A stretch of DNA of 64,000 bases from assembly GCF_963682185.1 (NCBI RefSeq), contig NZ_OY821667.1, forward strand, positions 310,001-374,000, in the 5' to 3' direction. The stretch comes from an uncultured Cohaesibacter sp. (GTDB taxonomy: Bacteria > Pseudomonadota > Alphaproteobacteria > Rhizobiales > Cohaesibacteraceae). The notes beneath the pieces are model-generated. The model searched no databases, was not told where the DNA came from, and saw only the letters and a program-made list of their open reading frames with translations. Below are positions 33,192 through 41,869 of this stretch, piece after piece (position 1 is the first letter of the stretch; every line of letters starts with the position of its first letter). The translations under genes and the position numbers were made by a program.

Positions 33192-34745
33192 ATGAAACAT
33201 TTCAGTTCCTATCCGCTGGCGCCAGTTCTGACACTGATCGTGGTTGCTTATGGACCGTCGACACTGGCTGATGAAAACGAGGTCTATCTCGGACAGACCG
33301 GTGTGACCAACGTCATCGATATCGATCAGGCGGGAAATTCAAACAAGGTCGGTGCAGATGAAACCGCGATATTCATCTCACAACAAGGCACCAGCAATGA
33401 CATAACTATTTCCCAAACAGGATATGCCAACGAAGCCGGCGCAAGCGCCCCAACGGGAAGCTTGGGCCTTCAGGGGATATACCAGACAGGTAGCCAAAAC
33501 ATACTCGACATAACCCAGGAAAATGACAACACCCTTGGCATGAACAGCATCGGTGCGATCTCGCAGGACGCTTCCGCTACCTATGCCTCCAGTGTGAGCA
33601 ACAGCCTTACGATCATCCAGTCTCAAAATGCAATCGATGGGACAGCAGGGTCTGGAGACGGGCAAGGCTACCATAGCATCGGCGAAATCCAGCAAACACA
33701 GACGGACAGCAATGGCGCCAGCAACACGGCTGTCATAAGGCAATTTGACGGCGCAGAAGACACCGATGGCGGCAACCGAATTGGTTGGTTCATTCAGTAT
33801 GGCAGCGGCAACAATGCCAGCGTGACGCAACAGGTTCGCGGCAATATCCTGAATACCTTCCGCCAATATGGCCAATCAAATGAAGCCTCTATCTTCCAAT
33901 ATTCGGGAACGGAAAACCGCATCGCACAGTATGATCAGGTCGGCAGCTTCAACAGGGCAGCTGTTGCGATGATTGGCTCGCGCAACATGCTCTGGTCTCT
34001 TATCCAAAACAACGACCTAGTCAGCGTCACGGGCAATCTGGCCACCATTACGCTCGAAGGTGATGACAATGGCGGTGACGGGTTTGGCGGTTTGGGACAG
34101 TTCACCAAGGAGAATACCAAACAGCTGCAGGTGTCTCAAGGTGAAGTCAAACAGCTGGGTGATCATAATACGCTCAACATGGTAACCACCGATGCCTCAA
34201 CCATGACAGCCTATGGCTTTGTGCAGGATGGCGACGGTAACTGGTTGAGCGGCACCGTTGACGGGATCGAAAACGAAGTAGCCTCCTCCCAGATCGGGGA
34301 TGGCAACCGGCTCAACTTCGTGCAGATGGGTGACCAAAACAGCATGGCTGTAACCTATAAGGGCAAAGACAACGAGCTGGATGCAAAACAGACAGGCGAT
34401 GAGAATAGCATGACCATTGCCTTTGATGGCGCAGTCACCCCCCTCTCCCGCAGCGACCAAACCAACGATGCTGCTCTTGGTGGTTACACAGATCTCGTGC
34501 TTGCTTCGTCCGGCACGCTCACTCCAGGACAGGCTATCCAGACCGGAGATCTCAACGTTGCATCCATCCAAGTCCATGGGGGCAGTTTCAACAAATTCGC
34601 CTTCTCGCAGACGGGTGATCAAAACACCATTGACGGCGCGATAACCGGACTATCGAACCAATCGGCGGTCATACAATCTAATAGCGACAACTACGCTTAT
34701 TACCGCCAAACGGGAAATTACAACCAACTTATCATCCTACAGTAG
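33192..34745 (+). CDS. Large curlin-repeat amyloid protein 3
   Basis: 517 residues. Signal peptide MKHFSSYPLAPVLTLIVVAY with cleavage near TLA-DEN. Repeats are of the same curlin type (YLGQTGVTNVIDIDQAGNSN; SIFQYSGTENRIAQYDQVG; FAFSQTGDQNTIDGAITG), but more diverged, with more aromatic residues and less Ser/Asn than in proteins 1 and 2. It ends NYNQLIILQ. It may be a minor or nucleating subunit, which cannot be decided from sequence. A 161-bp AT-richer spacer follows. Confidence 0.88.
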   Translation: MKHFSSYPLAPVLTLIVVAYGPSTLADENEVYLGQTGVTNVIDIDQAGNSNKVGADETAIFISQQGTSNDITISQTGYANEAGASAPTGSLGLQGIYQTGSQNILDITQENDNTLGMNSIGAISQDASATYASSVSNSLTIIQSQNAIDGTAGSGDGQGYHSIGEIQQTQTDSNGASNTAVIRQFDGAEDTDGGNRIGWFIQYGSGNNASVTQQVRGNILNTFRQYGQSNEASIFQYSGTENRIAQYDQVGSFNRAAVAMIGSRNMLWSLIQNNDLVSVTGNLATITLEGDDNGGDGFGGLGQFTKENTKQLQVSQGEVKQLGDHNTLNMVTTDASTMTAYGFVQDGDGNWLSGTVDGIENEVASSQIGDGNRLNFVQMGDQNSMAVTYKGKDNELDAKQTGDENSMTIAFDGAVTPLSRSDQTNDAALGGYTDLVLASSGTLTPGQAIQTGDLNVASIQVHGGSFNKFAFSQTGDQNTIDGAITGLSNQSAVIQSNSDNYAYYRQTGNYNQLIILQ

Positions 34746-34906
34746 AACTAGGTTGTATTTTTCAATCACTCTACCACAGGATTTAACGCTCGATTCACTT
34801 CAATCTCAAGAAAAGGCATCAATCAGCCATTCGATACGGCGCTATAAAATCTGATTAAAGAAATCCCTGCTCTAATCGCTTTAAACCAAAGCAAAGGAAC
34901 AGGGAC

Positions 34907-35416
34907 ATGCAAAAACAACTGACAGCAATCGCTGCGATCCTTTTGATGAGCGCAGCATCGCAAGCAAAAGCAGACACCAATGTCATCGAATTACTGGATG
35001 ACGCAAATACCGAAGGAAACGTCATCGAGCTGAATATTACAGGCAATGGCAACAGCCTCAACATCTCCCAAAGCTACGCTTTTGGAGGCTATGGCCAGAA
35101 CCTGATGGATATCACGATCAATGGCGACAATAACGGGGGACCAACGGGAGCAAGCTTTACAGGCGCGGCGCTTGCAAGTGGTCTTCAACCGGGAGACTTG
35201 GTTCAGGAAGGGTTCAATAACAGCATGATTGTCAATGTAAGCGGCACAAGCAATCTATTCTCTTTCCTGCAAAACGGGAGCCGAAACACGCTCCAAGCCT
35301 CAATTGAGGGCACAGGTAATCAGGCCGCTGTGCAACAATATGGGCAGAGTAATCACGTCAGCTTTAGCCAGATGGGAAGCAACAACAGCATCAGCATCTC
35401 GCAAAGATCTTTCTAG
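34907..35416 (+). CDS. Curlin-repeat protein 4 (CsgA/CsgB-sized)
   Basis: 169 residues, near the classical curlin size. Signal peptide with cleavage near SQAKA-DTN, then about seven repeats (LNITGNGNSLNISQ; LFSFLQNGSRNTLQASI; AAVQQYGQSNHVSFSQMGSNN) and an end ISISQRSF. A segment near residue 70 (GDNNGG..GAALASG) matches proteins 1 and 2. The ribosome binding site AGGGAC lies in one arm of a possible hairpin (TCCCTG 34864-34869 with CAGGGA 34900-34905), which could mask it. Confidence 0.88.
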   Translation: MQKQLTAIAAILLMSAASQAKADTNVIELLDDANTEGNVIELNITGNGNSLNISQSYAFGGYGQNLMDITINGDNNGGPTGASFTGAALASGLQPGDLVQEGFNNSMIVNVSGTSNLFSFLQNGSRNTLQASIEGTGNQAAVQQYGQSNHVSFSQMGSNNSISISQRSF

Positions 35417-35451
35417 GATTATTCTGTGCCACTGAATGAGGAGACTGGCAC

Positions 35452-36180
35452 ATGAACAAAGCTCTAACCTTGGGACTTCTCGCTACGGCATTGGTGGGAC
35501 AATCTCTCTCTGCAGCACTGGCGGGAGATCAGAATATTCTGGTTTTGCAGCAGGACGGGGCAGCAAATACGATTTCGATCGACCAGCAGAGGGCAACTGG
35601 CAGCCAAGTCGGTGGCGTCAACTTTATCGAGGCCTCTCCCCTTGAGGAATCCGAATTCGAAGTGATGGACATGTCCAATCCCTTGCAAATCACAGAAGGG
35701 CTTCAAAACCCGATTGTGCAACAAGGAGATGGCAACAACGCCACCATCACCATCGAGGGTGATGAGGATGTGGTTTATTTCAACCAGAATAGTCAGGGGC
35801 AATCGAGCGGCAACAATGCCGACATTTATGTGAATTCCGGTAGCGCTGATCCATCCTTTGCTGCAGTCGTTCAAAACGGCGCCGGCAATAATGCGTCCGT
35901 CAGCATCAATGGCAGCCTTTCCAATGGCACAATCTTGCAGAACGGCTCCAACAATCAGGGTTCGGTCGATGTAGACGGCAACAATGTCACAGCATCCCTG
36001 ACGCAGGTCGGCTCGGACAATGACAGCCAGCTGGTAGCGCAAGGCTCATCTACGTCTGCAACTGGCGTCGACAGCGCCAATGTGAACTATACGCTCTATG
36101 CCAATGGGGTAACCATGACACAGCCCGTCACGGTGACGACCAACGGCGCTTCAGTAAGCATCACGCAAATCCAATTCTAG
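35452..36180 (+). CDS. Curlin-repeat protein 5
   Basis: 242 residues, 35 bp after protein 4. Signal peptide with cleavage near AALA-GDQ. It begins ILVLQQDGAANTISIDQQ, contains an acidic non-repeat insert at about 55-80, then repeats (PIVQQGDGNNATITIEG; AAVVQNGAGNNASVSI; TILQNGSNNQGSVDV) and a terminal region of about 40 residues without repeats (YTLYANGVTMTQPVTV) ending SITQIQF. The non-repeat end could be an anchoring or nucleating segment, by analogy with the C-terminal anchor role in CsgB. Confidence 0.87.
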   Translation: MNKALTLGLLATALVGQSLSAALAGDQNILVLQQDGAANTISIDQQRATGSQVGGVNFIEASPLEESEFEVMDMSNPLQITEGLQNPIVQQGDGNNATITIEGDEDVVYFNQNSQGQSSGNNADIYVNSGSADPSFAAVVQNGAGNNASVSINGSLSNGTILQNGSNNQGSVDVDGNNVTASLTQVGSDNDSQLVAQGSSTSATGVDSANVNYTLYANGVTMTQPVTVTTNGASVSITQIQF

Positions 36181-36232
36181 TTCCCTTGCTTTCGGTGGCT
36201 TACTGAAAAAGCGACTGCCTCGGAGACGGCCT

Positions 36233-36646
36233 ATGCCGCAGCTGATTGCCTCAATAAAATGCCTGGCAGCATTTGGTCTGCCTCTCTTGATGGGAGCACC
36301 ATCCATGGCCCTCGCCCAGCCACCGAAAGCAGACATCATCATGCATGTGGTGGGTCATCAGCTCACAATTGAAGACGCAATTCGCGTGACTGAAGCTGGA
36401 GACTACAAGGTCCAGCTTGAAGTGCGCAAAATGGGCAAAAGCGGCACCGCCACAACCCGGCAAGGCAACCGCATCAAGGCCGAGGCAGATCGCGTTTATC
36501 AGACAAGCCAATTGCATTTTATTCTGGTCGCCAAGGATCACATCGAGGCCAAGCTAAGTCTCTTTTCCGATGATACTCTGTTGGTGACAAAAACCCGTAG
36601 CTACACCTTCGGCGCACCCGCGCCGGATACGAATAAACAATTATGA
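36233..36646 (+). CDS. csgH: CsgH-like curli chaperone
   Basis: 137-residue periplasmic protein with a signal peptide ending near MALA-QPP. The mature part is a small beta-sandwich-like domain with alternating strands (DYKVQLEVRKMGKSGTATTRQG; SQLHFILVAKDHIEAKLSLF). The Gly-x-x-Thr-x-x-Arg-Gln segment and size match the alphaproteobacterial CsgH group, functional counterparts of CsgC that block premature amyloid formation in the periplasm. Position right after the subunit genes supports this. Identification is from pattern memory, not a search. Confidence 0.72.
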   Translation: MPQLIASIKCLAAFGLPLLMGAPSMALAQPPKADIIMHVVGHQLTIEDAIRVTEAGDYKVQLEVRKMGKSGTATTRQGNRIKAEADRVYQTSQLHFILVAKDHIEAKLSLFSDDTLLVTKTRSYTFGAPAPDTNKQL

Positions 36647-36662
36647 TCAATATCTTATACCG

Positions 36663-37397
36663 GTGACTTCAATGATCAGGATATTTTTTACATTTTTATC
36701 AAGCCTCTTTTGTCTGGGCATTCTTGTCCCAGGAACCGCCCAAGCCCAAACACCAGAAGCGGTTGCCAAGGCATTCGCTGGCAATTGGATTACCTATGAC
36801 CGGCATTTCGCAGAACAGAAAAGCTGTGAGCTGACCTTCTCCGCTCAAAAATCCGGAGACCTTTATCCGATAACGAAGAAGGGCTGTAGCGGCGATCTGG
36901 CGGATATCGCTGGCTGGCGAATTCAGAATAACCAACTGGTGTTCATGTCCAGCGCCAATACGGCTATCGCATTGGTTGGAGGCAATCAGGAACGGTTGAG
37001 CGGAACGATCCTGCAGAATAAACTACCGATCATTATTGAAAGACTGGAAGTCGCCCAGAAGATCGAGAAAGCCCGCAAGTCGATCCAGTGTTCCTACATT
37101 GGTTACAGCCAGACTTGCGCCTCACCACGAGATTTCGCGCCCCCGGCAGCCAGCATCGGGTCGCCATCACCGGTGCAGATTCTGGTCAATCTCAACGCCA
37201 GAACAGAGCCACGCAACAACGCAACGATAAAGACTGTCTTGAAGCCCAATGCTTGTGTCAGCGCTGAAGTTTGCACGGTAGCGTCTGATGGCCTGTGGTG
37301 CAAAGTCAAAATCGAAAATGGAGACGCATGGATCAAAAAGCAAACGGTTCGTCAGCAGCGCTGGCCTGTTATCACCTTCAAGAATGGTTGCTCGTAA
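36663..37397 (+). CDS. Periplasmic Inh-like / bacterial SH3 protein at the end of the curli locus
   Basis: 244 residues. Signal peptide ends at TAQA-QTP. Residues about 33-125 (AGNWITYDRHFAEQKSCELTF; GCSGDLADIAGWRIQNNQLVF) resemble the AprI/Inh metalloprotease-inhibitor fold, with its conserved Cys pair and Ala-Gly-Trp motif. Residues about 170-235 form an SH3b-type domain (LNARTEPRNNATIKTVLKPN; GLWCKVKIENGDAWI). It lies 17 bp after csgH and ahead of a terminator, so it belongs to the curli transcript. A role in protecting or binding curlin is possible but unproven. Confidence 0.75.
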   Translation: MTSMIRIFFTFLSSLFCLGILVPGTAQAQTPEAVAKAFAGNWITYDRHFAEQKSCELTFSAQKSGDLYPITKKGCSGDLADIAGWRIQNNQLVFMSSANTAIALVGGNQERLSGTILQNKLPIIIERLEVAQKIEKARKSIQCSYIGYSQTCASPRDFAPPAASIGSPSPVQILVNLNARTEPRNNATIKTVLKPNACVSAEVCTVASDGLWCKVKIENGDAWIKKQTVRQQRWPVITFKNGCS

Positions 37398-37445
37398 CCG
37401 CCTTCTGCCCCATCCACCCAGTTGGATGATATCAGCTCTCAGAGC

Positions 37446-37490
37446 AGATCCCGCCAGCGGTGCTTAATACTGCGTGGCGGGATTTCTTTA
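37446..37490 (+). terminator. Terminator of the curli operon
   Basis: ATCCCGCCA (37448-37456) and TGGCGGGAT (37475-37483) form a nine-base stem followed by TTCTTTA, between the Inh/SH3 gene and the convergent LysR gene. Confidence 0.8.
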
Positions 37491-37514
37491 TACAGGTGCC
37501 GGGTTCCTTCCCGA

Positions 37515-38426
37515 CTAGTATGACTGCGTTCGGCTTTTGATCTGATATGGTTCTAAACTCTTGATGAACCGATCGATGAATTCCATCGTGATGACAGATC
37601 TGGGCGTGTGGGTTGGAAAGAGAATGCTGAGCCTGTGAGGCACCACGGGCTTGAACGGTTTGATGATCAGGCCGTCCTTTTCATATTCCAGAGCATCGAT
37701 GATGCTAACCACGCTAACGCCAACACCTCCGGCCACAATACGGCACGCTAAGCCGAATTGACGCGATTCTATGATCGGATTAAGCCGTGCTCCACTTGCC
37801 TCAAAGGCCGCATTCACCAAATTGAAATAATCACTGCCACGTCTGGCATGAATAAAGGGCTCATTGTCCAGATCCTGTGGCGTGATATGCTCCTTGTCCT
37901 TGAGCCTATGCCCCTGCGGCAAAATGCACACACTGCGCATCATGATTGGGATGATCTCCAGCGCAGGATGCGGTTCATGATGGGAAGAGATGCCCACATC
38001 ATACTGGTGCGAGATAATCCAATCCAGAATGCGCTCCGGCCTATCCGGCTCAATGGCCATAGTCACGCCAGGGCGTTCCTTCATGAAATCGGCAACAACC
38101 CGCGGCAAATGGGTGGTCGCAAAGCCCGGCAGGCAGGTAATGCGCAAATGCCCGACTTGCAAATCATGAATTTCTTCAACCAGCTTCTCGATATTGCCAA
38201 GCCCGGCCAGCACCCTATCGACTTCGCCCAATAAAAACCGCGCTTCCTGTGTTGGAACCAGCCGCCCGCCATCACGCATGAAGACCTCAAAGCCCACCCG
38301 CTGGGTGAGGCTCGATATCAGGCGCGAAACCGCCGGCTGTGAAATATCCAACTGCTTGGCTGCCGCCGTCACATTCCCTGTGGTTGCCACCGCCCGAAAG
38401 GCTTCCAACTGTCTCAACTGTATCAT
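37515..38426 (-). CDS. LysR family transcriptional regulator
   Basis: 303 residues. The N-terminal winged HTH covers about 1-60 (LRQLEAFRAVATTGNVTAAAK; QLDISQPAVSRLISSL), followed by a periplasmic-binding-like effector domain at about 90-295. It is transcribed divergently from ugpB across 303 bp that contain a perfect palindrome with a T-N11-A core, so it most likely controls the ugp operon and itself. The effector is probably glycerol-3-phosphate or a related metabolite, by position only. Confidence 0.9.
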   Translation of the reverse strand: MIQLRQLEAFRAVATTGNVTAAAKQLDISQPAVSRLISSLTQRVGFEVFMRDGGRLVPTQEARFLLGEVDRVLAGLGNIEKLVEEIHDLQVGHLRITCLPGFATTHLPRVVADFMKERPGVTMAIEPDRPERILDWIISHQYDVGISSHHEPHPALEIIPIMMRSVCILPQGHRLKDKEHITPQDLDNEPFIHARRGSDYFNLVNAAFEASGARLNPIIESRQFGLACRIVAGGVGVSVVSIIDALEYEKDGLIIKPFKPVVPHRLSILFPTHTPRSVITMEFIDRFIKSLEPYQIKSRTQSY

Positions 38427-38729
38427 GTGCGTCTTCGTTCTTTTCGTGCATTCGACCTGACACGCTTTGCCGATGGCTAAAATTCATAACATGATGTTAT
38501 GACATTTAAGAAAAAACTTCATTTGAATTATTCACCCGCTCGCCTCATTTTGCCCTTGTCCAAACGGGCCGGTCACCTCGCACAACGCAACGATGTTAGG
38601 TGCGCCTTTAAACGACCGGACGGCTTCCCTCCTCCATAAGAGAAGAAGAAGCCACTTCCTTGCTAAGGAAGCTGAGGACTTGGAGGAACGAATTCATATT
38701 GTCTTTGTTTTGAGCAAGGGAAAACTCAA
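38427..38729. other. Divergent regulatory region, LysR gene / ugpB
   Basis: A 303-bp spacer holding the LysR-type palindrome at 38485-38501, a seven-base hairpin CTTCCTT (38655-38661) / AAGGAAG (38665-38671) in the ugpB leader, and a ribosome-binding AAGGGAAA ahead of ugpB. No additional gene. Confidence 0.7.
38485..38501. promoter_or_regulatory. Probable LysR operator
   Basis: Seventeen-base perfect palindrome CATAACAT-G-ATGTTATG about 60 bp upstream of the LysR start, with the T-N11-A spacing typical of LysR binding sites. Confidence 0.7.
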
Positions 38730-40034
38730 ATGAAACTGTCACGCAAAGCCTTTTTGGCTGCAACGATCATTGCTGGCCTGACCGCACCGGCAATGGCTGC
38801 AACGGAAATTCAGTGGTGGCACGCCATGGGTGGTGTCAACGGTGAACTCGTCAACGAAATGGCCGAGAAATTCAACGCTTCTCAGTCCGACTACAAAGTC
38901 GTTCCTGTCTATAAGGGCGGTTATGCAGACACCATGACGGCCGCTATCGCAGCATTCCGCGCGAAAGAGCAGCCAGCCATCGTTCAGGTTTTTGAAGTTG
39001 GTACCGCAACCATGATGGCCGCCAAGGGCGCTATCTATCCGGTCAGCCAGCTGATGAAAGACACTGGCGAAGAATTCGACCAGTCAGCCTACCTGCCAGC
39101 TGTTGTCTCCTACTATCAGAGCCCGGAAGGCGATCTGCTTTCCATGCCATTCAACAGCTCCACCCCTGTCATGTGGTACAACAAAGACGCTCTGGACAAA
39201 GCAGGCGCCAAAGTACCAACCACCTGGGATGAAGTGGAAGAAGCAGCCCAGAAGCTGGTCGATAGCGGCATGGACTGCGGCTATTCCTTCGGTTGGCAAT
39301 CCTGGGTCATGATGGAGAACTATTCCGCATGGCACAATATTCCATCAGGGACCAAAGAAAACGGCTTTGCCGGTTTCGACACCGAATTCACCTTCAACAA
39401 TGACGCTGTCATCAACCGTCTGCAGAAGATCGCTGACGATGGCAAAAAAGGCCTGTTCAAATATGGCGGCCGCACCGGTGAATCCCGTCCGCTCTTCGTC
39501 AATGGCGAATGTGGCCTCTGGATGAACTCCTCCGCTTACTATGGCGGCTTTGTAAAGGACATCAAATTCAACTTCGGCCAAACCATGCTGCCGCTGGATA
39601 CCGCCGTTGCTGACAAGCCTCAGAACTCCATCATCGGTGGTGCAACCCTTTGGGTGCTGCAGGGCCATGAGAGTGAAGAATATAAAGGCGTTGCCAAATT
39701 CCTGAAATTCATCTCCACTCCGGAAATTCAGGCCAAATGGCATCAGACCACCGGCTATGTGCCAATCACCACGGCCGCTTACGAACTCTCCAAGGAGCAG
39801 GGTTATTACAAGGAAAACCCGGGCACCGACACGGCCATCAAACAGCTCAGCCTGAATACCCCGACCCCGAACTCCCGCGGCATTCGCTACGGCAACATGG
39901 TTCAGGTTCGTGACGTGATCAACGAAGAGATGGAAGCTCTGTGGGCTGGCAAAAAAGACGCCAAGACCGCTATGGACGACGCTGTGAAACGCGGCAACGC
40001 TCTTCTGCGCAAGTTCGAACGCAGCGCCAAATAA
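38730..40034 (+). CDS. ugpB: Glycerol-3-phosphate ABC transporter, substrate-binding protein
   Basis: 434-residue periplasmic protein for sn-glycerol 3-phosphate and glycerophosphodiesters. Signal peptide ends near PAMA-ATE. Features of UgpB: EIQWWHAMGGVNGELVNEMA, VYKGGYADTMTAAIAAFRA, FEVGTATMMAAKGAIYPV, and near the end LNTPTPNSRGIRYGNMVQVR, all close to the E. coli protein. First gene of ugpBAECQ; a hairpin follows the stop codon. Confidence 0.96.
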   Translation: MKLSRKAFLAATIIAGLTAPAMAATEIQWWHAMGGVNGELVNEMAEKFNASQSDYKVVPVYKGGYADTMTAAIAAFRAKEQPAIVQVFEVGTATMMAAKGAIYPVSQLMKDTGEEFDQSAYLPAVVSYYQSPEGDLLSMPFNSSTPVMWYNKDALDKAGAKVPTTWDEVEEAAQKLVDSGMDCGYSFGWQSWVMMENYSAWHNIPSGTKENGFAGFDTEFTFNNDAVINRLQKIADDGKKGLFKYGGRTGESRPLFVNGECGLWMNSSAYYGGFVKDIKFNFGQTMLPLDTAVADKPQNSIIGGATLWVLQGHESEEYKGVAKFLKFISTPEIQAKWHQTTGYVPITTAAYELSKEQGYYKENPGTDTAIKQLSLNTPTPNSRGIRYGNMVQVRDVINEEMEALWAGKKDAKTAMDDAVKRGNALLRKFERSAK

Positions 40035-40057
40035 TCCATTGGCTTAAAGCGAACAAT

Positions 40058-40090
40058 TTCCATGCCGCCCACCGGGCGGCATGGTTTTAC
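40058..40090 (+). terminator. Intra-operon hairpin between ugpB and ugpA
   Basis: Perfect 11-base stem, arms 40060-40070 and 40074-40084 (CCATGCCGCCC / GGGCGGCATGG), three-base loop, then TTTT. It probably lowers transcription of the permease genes relative to ugpB, as in other binding-protein operons. Confidence 0.8.
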
Positions 40091-40116
40091 GGCAAGCCCC
40101 CAAGGACCCCGATGAC

Positions 40117-40998
40117 ATGATCAAGCGTGTTCATTTTCCTTCTTCCCCCCTGCCATACCTTCTGGTAGCGCCCCAGATTGCCATTACGATCGTCTTCTTC
40201 ATCTGGCCTGCCGGACAAGCGATGTATCAGTCATTTCTGATTGAAGACGCCTTTGGCTTTGGTCGTGAGTTTGTCTGGTTCGAGAATTTTGAAACCCTGT
40301 TTGAAGATCCGCTCTATGTCGATGTCTTCATCCGAACCATCTTCTTTTCGGTCATGGTTGCTGCGCTTTCCATGTTCCTCTCCCTGATCCTTGCAGGCTT
40401 TGCTGATCGGGTGGTCAAAGGCGCCACACTCTATAGAACATTGTTGATTTGGCCCTATGCCGTTGCTCCCGTTCTGGCAGGTGCTCTTTGGGTTTTCATG
40501 TTCAACCCGTCCGTCGGCATCATCGCCTATTGGCTGGATCTGATCGGGATCGACTGGAACCATTTCCTCAATGGCGGCCAGGCCATGGCTCTGATCGTCT
40601 TTGCAGCCAGCTGGAAGCAGATTGCCTATAACTTCCTGTTCTATCTGGCAGCGATGCAAGCCATTCCGAAATCCATGATTGAGGCCGCAGCCATAGATGG
40701 CGCTGGCCCGGCCAAACGCTTTTGGACTATCATTTTCCCGCTGGTCTCACCGACCACATTTTTCCTGCTCGTCATTAACATCGTCTATGCCTTCTTTGAC
40801 ACATTCGGCATCATTCATGCCGTAACCGAAGGCGGCCCGGCAGGCTCCACCGTAACGCTCGTCTACAAAGTCTATAGCGATGGCTTCATCGGACTTGATC
40901 TGGGCGGCTCGGCAGCGCAGTCCGTGATCCTGATGGCGATGGTCATCGGCCTCACGGTCATCCAGTTCCGTTATGTCGAGAGAAGGGTTGATTACTGA
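40117..40998 (+). CDS. ugpA: Glycerol-3-phosphate ABC transporter permease UgpA
   Basis: 293-residue inner-membrane permease with six membrane segments. The EAA loop that docks on the ATPase is [22 protein letters not shown] ([19 protein letters not shown]). The frame is open from 40081, but that ATG lies inside the upstream terminator stem; ATG 40117 (MIKRVHFP) gives the normal UgpA length. The stop codon overlaps the start of ugpE by one base (TGATG). Confidence 0.96.
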   Translation: MIKRVHFPSSPLPYLLVAPQIAITIVFFIWPAGQAMYQSFLIEDAFGFGREFVWFENFETLFEDPLYVDVFIRTIFFSVMVAALSMFLSLILAGFADRVVKGATLYRTLLIWPYAVAPVLAGALWVFMFNPSVGIIAYWLDLIGIDWNHFLNGGQAMALIVFAASWKQIAYNFLFYLAAMQAIPKSMIEAAAIDGAGPAKRFWTIIFPLVSPTTFFLLVINIVYAFFDTFGIIHAVTEGGPAGSTVTLVYKVYSDGFIGLDLGGSAAQSVILMAMVIGLTVIQFRYVERRVDY

Positions 40999-41849
40999 TG
41001 GTTGAGAACCGTCCCTTTTTCGATACGCTCACGCATATCATTCTGATCCTTGGCGTTATCCTTATCGCTTTCCCGATCTGGATAACCTTCGTTGCGGCGA
41101 CACACGATCTGGCCCGCATGTCGCAAGCCCCTATCCCCATTTGGCCGGGCTCGCACTTTTTCGAAAATCTCAAGCTGGCCCTTGAAGGCAAAGTCGTCTC
41201 GGGTGTCGACATGCTCCCCGTCTGGAAAATGATGTTCAACTCGCTCATCATGGCCCTGATGATCGCTATAGGCAAAATCATCATTTCCATCCTGTCGGCC
41301 TATGCCATCGTCTATTTCGACTTTCCTTTCCGCATGGGCTTCTTCTGGATGATTTTCATCACGCTGATGCTCCCCGTCGAGGTGCGTATTTTGCCAACCT
41401 TCGAGGTGGTTGCGTCTCTGGGCATGCTCAACAGTTATCTGGGCCTCACCGTGCCTCTCATCGCCTCGGCAACTGCGACCTTCATGTTCAGGCAGGTATT
41501 TCTGACCATTCCGGACGAAATGCTGGAGAGCGCCCGCATAGATGGCGCTGGCCCTGTGCGCTTCTTCTTTGACATGCTGTTGCCGCTCTCGCGCACCAAC
41601 ATTGCCGCTCTGTTCGTCATTCTCTTCATCTATGGCTGGAACCAATATATGTGGCCGCTTCTGATCACAACGGATTCCTCGCTCTCAACGGTCGTTGTCA
41701 GCATCAAGGAAATGCTCGACTCCGCCGAGCGCACGCCGGAATGGAACACCATCATGATGACAGCACTGCTTGCCATGCTGCCCCCCATTCTTGTGATCGT
41801 CAGCATGCAGAAGCTCTTCGTCAAAGGCTTGACGGAAACGGATAAATAA
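40998..41849 (+). CDS. ugpE: Glycerol-3-phosphate ABC transporter permease UgpE
   Basis: 283-residue second permease. It begins [20 protein letters not shown] as in enterobacterial UgpE, has six membrane segments, a periplasmic loop MSQAPIPIWPGSHFFENL, and the EAA loop ESARIDGAGPVRFFFDMLL. Translationally coupled to ugpA by a one-base overlap; ugpC follows after 20 bp. Confidence 0.96.
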   Translation: MVENRPFFDTLTHIILILGVILIAFPIWITFVAATHDLARMSQAPIPIWPGSHFFENLKLALEGKVVSGVDMLPVWKMMFNSLIMALMIAIGKIIISILSAYAIVYFDFPFRMGFFWMIFITLMLPVEVRILPTFEVVASLGMLNSYLGLTVPLIASATATFMFRQVFLTIPDEMLESARIDGAGPVRFFFDMLLPLSRTNIAALFVILFIYGWNQYMWPLLITTDSSLSTVVVSIKEMLDSAERTPEWNTIMMTALLAMLPPILVIVSMQKLFVKGLTETDK

Positions 41850-41869
41850 CGGGATCTACAGGTTAAATC

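Noticed and set aside
29596-36180. CRISPR-like or satellite DNA repeat array
   Set aside because: Repetition is at the protein level (curlin motif) with diverged codons and no regular spacers.
40081-40116. Upstream ATG start for ugpA
   Set aside because: It lies in the 3' arm of a terminator hairpin and has no ribosome binding site; ATG 40117 gives the family length.
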